From contig NZ_CP035282.1 of assembly GCF_004103715.1 (NCBI RefSeq), positions 1,292,673 through 1,356,672 on the forward strand: a stretch of DNA of 64,000 nucleotides, given 5' to 3'. This document shows, piece by piece, positions 25,251 through 33,803 of this stretch. A model generated the notes under the pieces. The model ran no database searches and was not told the DNA's origin. It saw only the letters and a program-made list of their open reading frames with translations. Source of the stretch: Acidilutibacter cellobiosedens (lineage in GTDB: Bacteria > Bacillota > Clostridia > Tissierellales > Acidilutibacteraceae). The position numbers and the translations under genes are program-made. Every line of letters begins with the position of its first letter. Positions within the stretch are counted from its first letter, which is position 1.

Positions 25251-25484
25251 ACAATACCTCTTTTCTTATATTTTTAGTAGCTATAATTATTTTGTACTTT
25301 TTTAAATAAAGTATTCTAAAAAATAGTGGAAAAGTTTTTATTACAAAAGAATATTTGAACTTATATATAAAAGTGATATACTTAAATAAAGGGAAAAATT
25401 TAATTTTATTTTTTAACATAACATATGGATTTATTTTAAATAATATAATATAAATAATTAAGACATTAGATAGGGTGTTTTAAA

Positions 25485-26039
25485 TTGTCGACGTACCATA
25501 AAAAAGAAAGCATTTTTGATACATTTTTTAGCAACAGGAATTCTCTTATCATTCAGTATAAAAATGGAGATATAAGTAAAAGAGAATTTTTAGAGGGAAA
25601 TTTTGAGTTTGTCCAGAACATGAATGTCAAACCTTTTTCTAAAATAGACAGTTATGAAAAGGGGATGTATAATTACCAATATTATAATGTATTAGCAAAA
25701 TATTATACTATGCTTGCTAAGGAAATTAAAAAAAGCGGAAAAAATGAAAAGTATTATGTCTATTATATAAACAAGGGAGATTATTATTATCATGAAAAGG
25801 ATAGAGCTACATTTCAGCTTCTTAAATATTTAAATTATGAAAAAGTGGTAGCTTATTTTATAAAAGTGGAATCAAAATATCTCAAAAATAAACTTTATGA
25901 AATAGTTCTTATAGATCATAAGGATGCCATATTCCATTCGAAGAGCAGGTGGTTGATGGAGGCTCTTAAGAAAGAGGGAGTTTTTTTGGATGAGGAGAAA
26001 GTTTCATTAATTGACGGCTATATAAATGAAAAATATTAA
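25485..26039 (+). CDS. Conserved hypothetical protein (DUF6648-like)
   Basis: A 184-residue hydrophilic protein rich in Tyr and Lys, with FFSNRNSLIIQYKNGDISKR at its start and EKGMYNYQYYNVLAKYYTMLAKEIK in the middle. I recall similar proteins in Tissierellia-type genomes under DUF6648, but no function. There is no signal peptide, membrane segment or recognisable catalytic motif. Start TTG 25485 follows AGGGTG by seven bases. It is followed directly by a terminator. Confidence 0.6.
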   Translation: MSTYHKKESIFDTFFSNRNSLIIQYKNGDISKREFLEGNFEFVQNMNVKPFSKIDSYEKGMYNYQYYNVLAKYYTMLAKEIKKSGKNEKYYVYYINKGDYYYHEKDRATFQLLKYLNYEKVVAYFIKVESKYLKNKLYEIVLIDHKDAIFHSKSRWLMEALKKEGVFLDEEKVSLIDGYINEKY

Positions 26040-26064
26040 CGGGGAGAATTTTCCCCGCTTTTTT
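26040..26064. terminator. Bidirectional intrinsic terminator
   Basis: CGGGGA (26040-26045) pairs with TTCCCCG (26051-26057) and is followed by CTTTTTT. It separates the plus-strand hypothetical gene from the convergent MltG-like gene. Confidence 0.8.
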
Positions 26065-26071
26065 ATTTTAA

Positions 26072-26506
26072 TTATTTGCTCATCATACTTAATATCTCTT
26101 CAATTGTACTGTTTGATTTGATTTCATATTCTCCGGATTTAAGTTTTGTATCCAAATTCATTTCCTTCGCTTTGGCGAGAAATTCGTCTTTATCTTTTAT
26201 AAGTCCCTTTTCAAGCAAAATATTCGCAATATCGGGGCAAGGAGATCCTTGAGGAATTACTACCTTGACATTTACAATATTTGCTTCTTTGCTGTTATCT
26301 GATTTGTTATCTTTATCTGAAGGTTGGGATTTATCGGAAGAAATAGTTTCATTAGTTGCGGGACTTTTATCTGCCGTATTTTTTTTGAACATAATATTTA
26401 ATCTCCAAGTTATAACTCCGGCTACTACAACTATTGTTAATATAATCAGTATGTAATCAACGGCATCATACATAAAGTCCTTCATACGTTCGCCAAATTT
26501 TTTCAA
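26072..26506 (-). CDS. Membrane protein with MltG/YceG-type N-terminal domain, no catalytic domain
   Basis: The 144-residue protein has one membrane segment (residues ~15-36, YILIILTIVVVAGVITWRL), a Ser/Asp/Lys-rich linker, then VVIPQGSPCPDIANILLEKGLIKDKDEFLAKAKEMNLDTKLKSGEYEI, which is the LysM-like domain that precedes the catalytic domain in MltG endolytic transglycosylases. The catalytic domain is absent, so a peptidoglycan-binding or regulatory role is inferred. TTG 26506 fits AGAGG by eight bases; GTG 26515 lies against the Shine-Dalgarno sequence. Confidence 0.7.
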   Translation of the reverse strand: MKKFGERMKDFMYDAVDYILIILTIVVVAGVITWRLNIMFKKNTADKSPATNETISSDKSQPSDKDNKSDNSKEANIVNVKVVIPQGSPCPDIANILLEKGLIKDKDEFLAKAKEMNLDTKLKSGEYEIKSNSTIEEILSMMSK

Positions 26507-26601
26507 ATTTTCCACCTCTTTTTTTAAAAAGATTATGGTTTTATTGAGTTTTTATATATAATATGATTATAACATAACATAGAGAAAAAGGTGAGACAAA
26601 T

Positions 26602-27576
26602 TTGAGAGAAATAAAAATCAAGAAAAATGAAAGTAATCAAAGAATTGATAGATTTCTGAAAAAATATTTGGCAAAAGCTTCTCAAGGATTTATATATAAA
26701 ATGATCAGAAAGAAAAATATTAAATTAAATAACAAAAGAGTAAATCCCGAAGATATTATTAGAGAGGGTGATATAATTCAACTCTTTTTTTCGGAAGAAA
26801 CCATTGAAAAGTTTTTAATTGATAAGGAAGAGATAAAATTACCTATAATTCCGAGAATAATTTATGAAGATAATAATATTATCTTAGTGAATAAGTCCAA
26901 AGGGGTTCTTTCCCATTCGGACAAAAAAGGATATGAGGATAATATCGTGGACGAGATAATCGGATATCTTCACAGAAAAGGAGAGTATAACCCTAACCTG
27001 GAAACAACTTTTACTCCTTCTATATGTAATAGACTGGACAGAAATACAAGTGGGATAATAATCGGAGCTAAAAATTTTTCTTCTCTTCAGATTATAAATG
27101 AATCAATTAAAAATGGAGATATAAAAAAGTTTTATATATGTATGGTGAAAGGAGAAGTAGAAGGAGATTTTCTTTTAAAGGGATACCTGATTAAGGATGA
27201 GGGAAAAAACAAAGTAGAAGTATATAAAAATAAAGTGGAAGGTTCTAAAGAGATAATAACGGATATAAAGCTACTAAAAAAGGAAAAAGGATATTCTTTT
27301 CTTGAGATCCAACTGATTACAGGAAGGACTCATCAGATAAGAGCACATCTTTCATCTATAGGATATCCCTTGGTGGGAGATACAAAATATGGATCAAATA
27401 GTGTGAACAAACGATTCAGAGAAGAATATGGACTTAACAGCCAATTTCTTTATGCACATAAAATTATATTTAATGGACTTTCTCACCCTTTGGAATATTT
27501 AAATGGGAAGGAATTTACAGCAAAGGGCGGAAAAGTTCTTGAAAAAATTGAAAGGGAGTGGAAATGTGAATATTAG
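26602..27576 (+). CDS. RluA family pseudouridine synthase
   Basis: The 324-residue enzyme has an N-terminal S4 RNA-binding domain (~14-60: QRIDRFLKKYL, SQGFIYKMIRKKNIKLNNKRV) and an RluA catalytic domain with NRLDRNTSG (catalytic Asp146), and GRTHQIRAHLSSIGYPLVGDTKYG near 250. It converts uridine to pseudouridine in rRNA or tRNA; the exact site cannot be told. Start is TTG 26602. It overlaps the GTG start of the next gene by 11 bases, so the two are translationally linked. Confidence 0.92.
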   Translation: MREIKIKKNESNQRIDRFLKKYLAKASQGFIYKMIRKKNIKLNNKRVNPEDIIREGDIIQLFFSEETIEKFLIDKEEIKLPIIPRIIYEDNNIILVNKSKGVLSHSDKKGYEDNIVDEIIGYLHRKGEYNPNLETTFTPSICNRLDRNTSGIIIGAKNFSSLQIINESIKNGDIKKFYICMVKGEVEGDFLLKGYLIKDEGKNKVEVYKNKVEGSKEIITDIKLLKKEKGYSFLEIQLITGRTHQIRAHLSSIGYPLVGDTKYGSNSVNKRFREEYGLNSQFLYAHKIIFNGLSHPLEYLNGKEFTAKGGKVLEKIEREWKCEY

Positions 27577-28033
27577 GGATGCGAAAAAAGAGGATATAGA
27601 TGATATTGTCAAAATGTGGAAAGAGTTATCCGACTATCATAGAAATTTTTTGGATTATATGCATCTTACTGAAAATTGGGAGGAAAATATAAAAAACCTA
27701 TATAGCGAAGATTTAAATGATGCCAATAGAATATTTCTAATTGCAGAAGAAAATAACGAAAGAATAGGATTCTTAAGAGGAGAAGTGAGAATTGCTTTAA
27801 GCAATATTTTTATCGTTCCCAAATCAGGTTATATAAGTGATATATTTGTCTGTCAGAGATTTAGAGGAAGTAAAGTTGCTGAGTCTCTAATGAACCGAGC
27901 TATAAGGTGGTTTAGAAGAAATGGAATTTCTAATGTAAGACTAAATGTAAATTCGGAAAATATCAGGGCAATTAGATTTTATAATAGAATAGGGTTCAAA
28001 AGAGTTAATGAGACGTTAAATTTAAACGTTTAA
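27566..28033 (+). CDS. GNAT family N-acetyltransferase
   Basis: A 155-residue acetyltransferase starting MNIRDAKKEDIDDIVKMWKELSDYH. The acetyl-CoA-binding region is visible as YISDIFVCQRFRGSKVAESLMNRAIRWFRR, followed by the usual VNSENIRAIRFYNRIGFKR. The substrate is unknown. GTG 27566 follows GGGAG by seven bases and lies inside the end of the pseudouridine synthase gene; the longer frame from 27503 would overlap it by 74 bases and lacks a ribosome binding site. Confidence 0.85.
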   Translation: MNIRDAKKEDIDDIVKMWKELSDYHRNFLDYMHLTENWEENIKNLYSEDLNDANRIFLIAEENNERIGFLRGEVRIALSNIFIVPKSGYISDIFVCQRFRGSKVAESLMNRAIRWFRRNGISNVRLNVNSENIRAIRFYNRIGFKRVNETLNLNV

Positions 28034-28095
28034 TGTTTAAAAAAAGAAAAACTACATATCATATTACTGATTTTAAATTTAAGGAGGGTGATATA

Positions 28096-28524
28096 TTGAA
28101 AGTTAATGATATTATGACATCTCCTGCGAAATCAGTAAGAGTTAACAGTACTCTTGGAGAAGTTGCTGATGAGATGAAAAGACTTAATGTAGGAAGTATT
28201 CCTGTTTGTGACGATTCCAATAATCTTATGGGAATTGTAACAGACAGAGATATTGTAGTCAAGGGAATATCCCAAGGGCACAACAACGGAGCAACGGTGG
28301 AATCCGTAATGACTAAAAATCCTATTACTGTTAGTCCTGAAACAAGTATTGAAGAGGCAACTAATGTTATGAGTCATCATCAAATTAGGAGGTTACCTGT
28401 AACTGATAACGGAAGGCTGGTAGGAATCCTTGCCTTAGGAGACATAGCAGTATCAGACCATGTCGCTGATAAAGCAGGAGACGCTTTATCAAATATATCG
28501 GAGCCAGCAAGACCTGAGATGTAA
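28096..28524 (+). CDS. Two-CBS-domain protein
   Basis: A 142-residue protein made of a CBS pair: VNDIMTSPAKSVRVNSTLGEVADEMKRLNVGSIPV and MGIVTDRDIVVKG, then SVMTKNPITVSPETSIEEATNVMSHHQIRRLPV and LVGILALGDIAV. CBS pairs bind adenine nucleotides and act as energy or ionic sensors; this stand-alone type is of unknown partner. The start is TTG 28096 behind a perfect AAGGAGG (28081-28087); an ATG at 28033 gives a 21-residue longer form without a good site. Confidence 0.85.
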   Translation: MKVNDIMTSPAKSVRVNSTLGEVADEMKRLNVGSIPVCDDSNNLMGIVTDRDIVVKGISQGHNNGATVESVMTKNPITVSPETSIEEATNVMSHHQIRRLPVTDNGRLVGILALGDIAVSDHVADKAGDALSNISEPARPEM

Positions 28525-28532
28525 AACTATAT

Positions 28533-28580
28533 AAAAAAAGGCTTTCATTGAATCATTAATATATTAAGAAAGCCTTTTTT
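28533..28580 (+). terminator. Intrinsic terminator after the CBS gene
   Basis: AAAAAAAGGCTTTC (28533-28546) pairs with GAAAGCCTTTTTT (28568-28580) around an AT-rich loop; the 3' arm itself provides the T-tract. Confidence 0.8.
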
Positions 28581-28589
28581 ACTGCCCTC

Positions 28590-28649
28590 TTAACCTCCTC
28601 TTAACCTTTTCTTAACATTTTACTAATAGATTTTTGATAAACTTAAAAT
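28590..28649 (+). promoter_or_regulatory. Pho-box-like triple direct repeat and promoter of the chemotaxis receptor gene
   Basis: TTAAC occurs at 28590, 28601 and 28612, an exact 11-base period, within CTCTTAACCTC-like units. Such same-face repeats are the binding pattern of PhoP/OmpR-type response regulators. A -10-like TAAAAT lies at 28644-28649 with no -35, fitting an activator-dependent promoter. Confidence 0.5.
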
Positions 28650-28703
28650 ATCCTGAAATGCTCATAAACTTATTTCAACATCAGAGAAGAGGAGGATATA
28701 GTA

Positions 28704-30749
28704 ATGAAAATTACGACAAAGATGGTACTTGGATTTTCGATAATTTTTTTTGTTTTGTTATCAATAATAGCTTTTTACGGATATACAAATATTAATAAAC
28801 AGTTGACAGAAAGAATTAACTCTCAAGTTAAATCGGAATTAACTACTAACGTATCTTTACTTAATAATTGGCTTCTGGAAAAAGCCGAGGATTTGCAGAC
28901 TACAGCTATGATTATAAGCAATACTGCTCCTGAGAAGATTACTGCTGACTATGTTCAGCATTATAAAAAGGATCCGGACATGACTGATATGTATATAGGC
29001 TTTTCAGACGGCAATATGCTGGATGGTTCAGGTTGGACGCCGCCGTCGGATTATAATGTTGTCACCCGTGACTGGTACAAAAATGCACAAAAAAGTAAGT
29101 CAGTTGTATTTTCTGATCCGTACATAGATAAGATAACTAAGAAAATAGTTATTACGCCTTCAGTTCGAATAACAAATGAAAAAGGAGATATCGTCGGAGC
29201 GGTCGGAGCGGATATATTCTTGGCAACTTTGCAGAGCAGTGTAGATAATATGAAAGTTTTGAATGGCAAGGGATATGCGTTTTTGATTTACGGCAATGAG
29301 ACCTCAGGGTCATTTATCTCACACCCTATAGAAGAGTTGGAGGGAATTGATATTTTAAATCCAGGTGGCCAAGAATCAAAAATTAAAAACATAGTAGAGA
29401 CCCAAGGGCTAAATTTAAGGGATTTACAGGAAATGTTTAAAACTTTACTGTCAAAAAATTCTGGAGTAATTACTGTTAAATTTAAGAATGAAAACAAAAT
29501 TATTGCTTTTAAAAAATTGGTAAATTCAAACTGGGTACTTGCCGTATCTGCGCCTGAAAGATTATTTTATAACGAATTATCCGTTTTTAGGACAAATTAT
29601 TTCATTATTTTAATGGGGACCTTAGTATTAATGGCCATATTAATTGGGTGGTTTTCCAGATTTAAAATAGCAAAACCTATTTTGGTTCTCTCAGGATATG
29701 TGAAGAAAATGGGCGATAAGGATTTTACTGAGCCAATACCTCAAAATATCATAAAGTTGACAGATGAAATTGGGGACTTAGCCAAGTCAATGAATAAAAT
29801 GCAGCAGTCAATAAAGGAAATAGTTGCCGGAGTTATGGTGGAATCAGACATTGTCGATGATTCTGCAATTACTATTGATAAACATATTAACAGCTTGAAT
29901 TTACAGATTGAGGATGTTTCTGCAGCTACGCAGCAGTTATCTGCAGGCATGGAAGAAACCTCAGCATCGACTGAGGAAGTAAATGCTACCTCTATTGATT
30001 TGGAAGCAGCTATAGAACATATTGCAAAAAAGGCGGAGCAAGGCGCGATTACTTCTAATCAAATCAGTAAAAGGGCCGTTGAAATAATGAAAGTAGCATC
30101 ATCTTCCGAGACAAATGCACATAATATTTATTCCATTACACAAGAAAAAATGAAAGATGCTATTAAAAAGTGCAAAGAAGTTGAAAAGATAAATATATTG
30201 TCTGATTCAATTTTGGCCATAACGTCACAAACAAATCTACTTGCATTAAATGCTTCTATTGAGGCGGCAAGAGCAGGTGAGGCCGGTAAAGGGTTTACGG
30301 TTGTTGCCGATGAAATCAGAAAACTTGCGGAAAGTTCAAGAACTACGGTAAACTTAATACAAGATATAACAAAACCAGCAATTGACTCCGTCCAAAACCT
30401 TGTAGACAGTTCAAAGCAAGTGATGGAATTTATAGATAAACAGGTAATAATGGATTATAAAAAAATGGTGAAAGTCGGCGATCAATATAGCCAAGATGCT
30501 GTTAATTTTAACGAACTTGCAGAAGATTTTAATGCTACAACTGAAAAACTCCTGGTATCCGTCAAAAATGTGACTACAGCTATGGATGAAATTGCATCAA
30601 CTACTTCGGAAGGTGCAAACAGTACTACACTTATCGCACAGAAAACAGAAGATGTTGCTTCGAAAGTAAATGAAATTGTTAAACAAGCCGAAGCATCTAA
30701 GTCAAGTTCTGTAAAATTAAAAAAAATGGTTGCTCAATTCAAAATATAA
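28704..30749 (+). CDS. Methyl-accepting chemotaxis protein with dCache sensor
   Basis: The 681-residue receptor has an N-terminal membrane segment (residues ~8-27), an extracellular double-Cache domain (~30-290; [23 protein letters not shown] and [27 protein letters not shown] are typical of ligand-binding dCache_1), a second segment (~297-317), HAMP, and a cytoplasmic signalling domain with the conserved tip [26 protein letters not shown] near residue 515. The ligand is unknown; dCache domains often bind amino acids. It has a strong GGAGG site and a Pho-box-like promoter. No chemotaxis kinase genes are adjacent. Confidence 0.93.
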   Translation: MKITTKMVLGFSIIFFVLLSIIAFYGYTNINKQLTERINSQVKSELTTNVSLLNNWLLEKAEDLQTTAMIISNTAPEKITADYVQHYKKDPDMTDMYIGFSDGNMLDGSGWTPPSDYNVVTRDWYKNAQKSKSVVFSDPYIDKITKKIVITPSVRITNEKGDIVGAVGADIFLATLQSSVDNMKVLNGKGYAFLIYGNETSGSFISHPIEELEGIDILNPGGQESKIKNIVETQGLNLRDLQEMFKTLLSKNSGVITVKFKNENKIIAFKKLVNSNWVLAVSAPERLFYNELSVFRTNYFIILMGTLVLMAILIGWFSRFKIAKPILVLSGYVKKMGDKDFTEPIPQNIIKLTDEIGDLAKSMNKMQQSIKEIVAGVMVESDIVDDSAITIDKHINSLNLQIEDVSAATQQLSAGMEETSASTEEVNATSIDLEAAIEHIAKKAEQGAITSNQISKRAVEIMKVASSSETNAHNIYSITQEKMKDAIKKCKEVEKINILSDSILAITSQTNLLALNASIEAARAGEAGKGFTVVADEIRKLAESSRTTVNLIQDITKPAIDSVQNLVDSSKQVMEFIDKQVIMDYKKMVKVGDQYSQDAVNFNELAEDFNATTEKLLVSVKNVTTAMDEIASTTSEGANSTTLIAQKTEDVASKVNEIVKQAEASKSSSVKLKKMVAQFKI

Positions 30750-30919
30750 AATTATTTAATGCTATAGAAGCGAATACAAATAATTTCGGCGCATAAAGAG
30801 CCCTTCGAGCGCATAATTTCCATGGAGGACCCTTAAAAGTGTGCATTTAACTATGGACTGATAGCTAAGTAGTATCTATGAAAAATGGCAAACCACTATC
30901 ATTTTAATATCTGCAAACA
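30750..30919. other. Spacer between the chemotaxis gene and the GC-rich cassette
   Basis: No gene is visible. GCGCATAA occurs twice, 20 bases apart (30789-30796 and 30809-30816). Composition begins to rise here, so this may be the edge of the acquired cassette. Confidence 0.3.
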
Positions 30920-31690
30920 TTAAGCTGCGTTACGCCTGTAAGCCCTCATTGCAAGTAAATGTGCAACTACAAGAATACCAAGACACCATGCGAGCGCAAT
31001 CCAAATGTTATTGCCAACGGGCTGGCCTGACAATATTGCACGGATGGTTTCCACTATCGAGGTTACTGGTTGATTTTCGGCAAAGGCGCGAACAACCGGC
31101 TGCATCGTTTTAGTCGGTACAAAGGCTGAACTGATAAATGGCAGGAAGATAAGCGGATAGGAAAAGGCGCTTGCACCGTCCACTGATTTTGCGGACAGTC
31201 CGGCAATCGCCGCGACCCAAGTTAAAGCCAGCGTAAACAGCGTAAGTATACCAGCTACTGCAAGCCATGACAGTATTCCAGCCGACGAACGAAAGCCCAT
31301 AATCAGCGCTACTAGAATGATGACGACAACCGAGATTGCGTTGGATACCAACGAGGTCAGCACATGCCCCCACAGCACGGCTGAACGTGCTATCGGCATG
31401 GAATGAAACCGTTCAAATATGCCCCGTTGCTTATCGATAAACAGACGGTAAGACGTATAGGATATGCCGCTTGCAATCGCGATCAGCATAATGCCGGGCA
31501 GCAGGTAATTCACATAGTTATCCGTGCTGGTTTGGATTGCGCCGCCAAATACATAGACGAACAGCATCATCATCGCAATAGGCATGATGGTAACTGTGAT
31601 TATGGTATCCATGCTGCGAAAAATATGGCGCATGGAACGTCCAAGCATGACGCCCAGGTCACTGAAAAAGTGTTTCTTAATCGTTTCCAT
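30920..31690 (-). CDS. ABC-2 type drug-export permease (DrrB-like)
   Basis: A 256-residue membrane protein with six hydrophobic segments in the ABC2 permease pattern: IFRSMDTIITVTIMPIAMMMLFVYVFGG near residue 24, YVNYLLPGIMLIAIASGISYTSYRLFIDKQRGIFERFHSMPIARSAVLWGHVL, and SYPLIFLPFISSAFVPTKTMQPVVRAFAENQPVT. It pairs with the ATPase gene ending one base before. Codons are GC-rich (about half G+C), unlike the AT-rich neighbours, indicating horizontal acquisition. Substrate unknown; the family includes antibiotic and lipid exporters. Confidence 0.9.
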   Translation of the reverse strand: METIKKHFFSDLGVMLGRSMRHIFRSMDTIITVTIMPIAMMMLFVYVFGGAIQTSTDNYVNYLLPGIMLIAIASGISYTSYRLFIDKQRGIFERFHSMPIARSAVLWGHVLTSLVSNAISVVVIILVALIMGFRSSAGILSWLAVAGILTLFTLALTWVAAIAGLSAKSVDGASAFSYPLIFLPFISSAFVPTKTMQPVVRAFAENQPVTSIVETIRAILSGQPVGNNIWIALAWCLGILVVAHLLAMRAYRRNAA

Positions 31691-32449
31691 TTATTTTTCC
31701 TCCTTTTTGCTGATGATTGCGAGGAATATCTCCTCCAAGGTCGGCTGTTTCTCAACATACTCCACCTTTGCAGGCGGGAACAGCTTTTTCAATTCCGCCA
31801 GCGTACCGTTGGCGATAATCCTGCCCTCATGCAGAATGGCAATTTGATCTGCCAGTTGTTCGGCTTCCTCTAAATATTGCGTGGTCAGAAACACCGTCGT
31901 GCCATTATTAGCAAGCTTTTTGACTGCCTTCCAGACCTCAATACGTGCTTCGGGATCAAGTCCGGTGGTCGGCTCGTCGAGAAAAATAACTTGCGGTTTT
32001 CCTATAAGGCTCATTGCGATGTCGAGCCTGCGGCGCATACCGCCCGAATAGGTGGAAACCCTGCGGCCGGCGGCTGCGGCCAGACTGAAACGGTTTAGCA
32101 GATCTTCCGCCACCTGATGCGGATTTTTCAGGTGCCTTAGTTTAGCAATCATGATTAAATTTTCCCGCCCGGTCAAAATTTCGTCCACAGCGGCAAACTG
32201 CCCGGTCAGGCTAATGGACTGCCTCACACTGTCGGGCTTTGACACAACATCGAAGCCGTTTACGGTGGCGGTGCCTCCATCCAGCTTCAGCAGAGTAGTG
32301 AGTATCTTGACAATTGTTGTCTTGCCTGCGCCGTTGGAGCCGAGCAGAGCGAAAATACTGCCTTTTTCCACCTCAAAATCCACGCTCTTTAGAACATGAA
32401 GTTTCTTGTAGGACTTTTGCAGCCCTTTCACTTGAATTGCTTTTTCCAT
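31691..32449 (-). CDS. ABC transporter ATP-binding protein (DrrA-like)
   Basis: A 252-residue ATPase with Walker A GSNGAGKTT near residue 38, signature YSGGMRRRLDIAMS near 136, Walker B VIFLDEPTTGLDP near 155, and the switch region TTQYLEEAEQLADQIAILHEGRI. The C-terminal ~30 residues with PTLEEIFLAI are typical of DrrA-type exporters. It powers the permease immediately downstream. GC-rich like the rest of the cassette. Confidence 0.92.
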   Translation of the reverse strand: MEKAIQVKGLQKSYKKLHVLKSVDFEVEKGSIFALLGSNGAGKTTIVKILTTLLKLDGGTATVNGFDVVSKPDSVRQSISLTGQFAAVDEILTGRENLIMIAKLRHLKNPHQVAEDLLNRFSLAAAAGRRVSTYSGGMRRRLDIAMSLIGKPQVIFLDEPTTGLDPEARIEVWKAVKKLANNGTTVFLTTQYLEEAEQLADQIAILHEGRIIANGTLAELKKLFPPAKVEYVEKQPTLEEIFLAIISKKEEK

Positions 32450-32467
32450 CTCAATAATATCCCCCTT

Positions 32468-32818
32468 TTACTTTGTTTTATCCGTATCCTTTTTTATGGC
32501 CTTGTAAACTTCTTGGTTAACAGATTTCTGATAGATGTCAGCGTAAGTTTTTGAATCTTTGATCAGATTATCGCAGAAAGCCGCCACGTCACTGCCCGTC
32601 ACTTCGAGAACGCCCTTCCCCGAGGCCGCGCCCTCCTCAAAAAGATCTACAATCCCTGAGAGCAAGCCCGTCCCCTCGGTCAGCTCAACAGGGCCGACCT
32701 TAAAGAGATATTTTTGAATCTCTTTATAAACAATCTGATAATCCTGCGGGAGTGCTTTGACACGCGTCATATGCGCCCGCCACTCTTTTTTGCCTTCGAT
32801 GATATCTTGTATTCTCAT
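32468..32818 (-). CDS. DUF1048 protein (second copy)
   Basis: A 116-residue helical protein of the DUF1048 family: KEWRAHMTRVKALPQDYQIVYKEIQKYLF, and GVLEVTGSDVAAFCDNLIKD. DUF1048 genes are typically found between a PadR regulator and an ABC exporter, as here; no function is established. It is a paralogue of the gene just upstream, sharing the KALPxDYQ pattern, the EEGAASGKGVLEVTG block and the FC-L tail. Confidence 0.85.
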   Translation of the reverse strand: MRIQDIIEGKKEWRAHMTRVKALPQDYQIVYKEIQKYLFKVGPVELTEGTGLLSGIVDLFEEGAASGKGVLEVTGSDVAAFCDNLIKDSKTYADIYQKSVNQEVYKAIKKDTDKTK

Positions 32819-32827
32819 TTTATCCTC

Positions 32828-33175
32828 CTATTTACCTAATTTTTTAGCAATATTATTGTTGAGTTGTTCGCGCCACTTGTCACGAATAGACTTTGCCCCT
32901 TCTTCGCCGGCCAGCGCTGAACAGAAACCTTTGATATCGTCACCCAAAACCTCTTCCACACTTTGACCGTCTGCTGCCGATTCTTCAAGCAGGCCAAGCA
33001 CGCCATCGAGAATCGGCATGAGGTTGCGGCCGGTGAAATCTGCGTACGCCCAAAGATTCAAACCGATTTTGTCCCATGCCTCTTGATAATCTGCCGGAAG
33101 CTTTTTTACTCGCGAATCAAAAGCTTTCAATTCTTTAGTCATATCGTTGCCTGTAATTTTATCCCAAAAATTCAT
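32828..33175 (-). CDS. DUF1048 protein (first copy)
   Basis: A 115-residue DUF1048 protein: ELKAFDSRVKKLPADYQEAWDKIGLNLW, LMPILDGVLGLLEESAADGQSVEEVLGDDIKGFCSALAGEEG. It overlaps the PadR gene end by four bases and is followed by a second DUF1048 gene, suggesting tandem duplication and perhaps a heterodimer. GC-rich. Confidence 0.85.
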   Translation of the reverse strand: MNFWDKITGNDMTKELKAFDSRVKKLPADYQEAWDKIGLNLWAYADFTGRNLMPILDGVLGLLEESAADGQSVEEVLGDDIKGFCSALAGEEGAKSIRDKWREQLNNNIAKKLGK

Positions 33176-33513
33176 TGCTTTTCCTCCTTTAACTCGCTAA
33201 TTTTTGATGATACGAACTCCCATTTTTCCCAGAACTTCCGCAATTCCTCACGCCCCGCGTCATTGAGCGCGAAAAATTTTCGCGGCGGTCCCATGTCGGA
33301 GGGCTTTTTGGTGATGTCTACCAGTTTGTTTTTTTCAAGCCGGATCAGAATGGTGTACACCGTTCCCTCCACAACATCTGTGAAGCCGATGGCGTTCAGC
33401 TGCCGCGTGATTTCGTAACCGTAGGTTTCTTTGCGGCTTATTATTTCAAGGACGCAGCCCTCAAGCACGCCTTTGAGCATTTCCGTTAGGTTTTCCAGAA
33501 CAATCTCCCCCAT
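33172..33513 (-). CDS. PadR family transcriptional regulator
   Basis: A 113-residue winged-helix regulator: MLKGVLEGCVLEIISRKETYGYEITRQLNAIGF, EGTVYTILIRLEKNKLVDITKKPSDMGPPRKFFALNDAGREEL. PadR proteins usually repress an adjacent exporter operon and are released by the drug. It is the first gene of the five-gene cassette; its promoter overlaps an inverted repeat likely to be its own operator, so autorepression is expected. Confidence 0.93.
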   Translation of the reverse strand: MGEIVLENLTEMLKGVLEGCVLEIISRKETYGYEITRQLNAIGFTDVVEGTVYTILIRLEKNKLVDITKKPSDMGPPRKFFALNDAGREELRKFWEKWEFVSSKISELKEEKQ

Positions 33514-33550
33514 TGCTATTTTGTATGACTGATATGAAGTGATACTGACT

Positions 33551-33587
33551 ACTACTATATAGTATCACATAGTAGTTGGTTTGTCAA
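33551..33587 (-). promoter_or_regulatory. Cassette promoter with probable PadR operator
   Basis: On the minus strand a perfect -35 TTGACA (complement of 33582-33587) is 17 bases from TACTAT (complement of 33559-33564). Between and over the -10 lies an inverted repeat with ACTACTAT / ATAGTAGT arms (33551-33575), a good site for a dimeric repressor such as PadR. Confidence 0.65.
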
Positions 33588-33600
33588 TATTGATAAATGT

Positions 33601-33638
33601 AAATCCTATATTATACAAAATATAATATAGGATTTTTT
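33601..33638. terminator. Terminator-like stem upstream of the cassette
   Basis: Perfect 15-base arms AAATCCTATATTATA (33601-33615) and its complement (33621-33635), followed by TTT. No plus-strand gene ends here, so it may be a terminator separated from its original gene by the acquired cassette. Confidence 0.6.
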
Positions 33639-33803
33639 AGATTATGACTTATCTTTAGAGATTAAGTTTTATGGGGTTAAAATGGATAGCTGAGAAAAGT
33701 CGTCAGCTTAGCTGGTAGATGGCACAGAAACATTTTTGTATAGTCTATTTTTGATATATATTATATAATTATAATATAATAATTAAATTAAAGGGGGACA
33801 AAA

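Noticed and set aside
28033-28095. Upstream ATG start giving a longer CBS protein
   Set aside because: The perfect AAGGAGG site belongs to TTG 28096, and the extra 21 residues are not part of a CBS fold.
31403-32399. Plus-strand ORFs of 73-156 residues across the drug-exporter cassette
   Set aside because: They lie antisense to clear ABC permease and ATPase genes and reflect the higher GC content, which lowers stop frequency.
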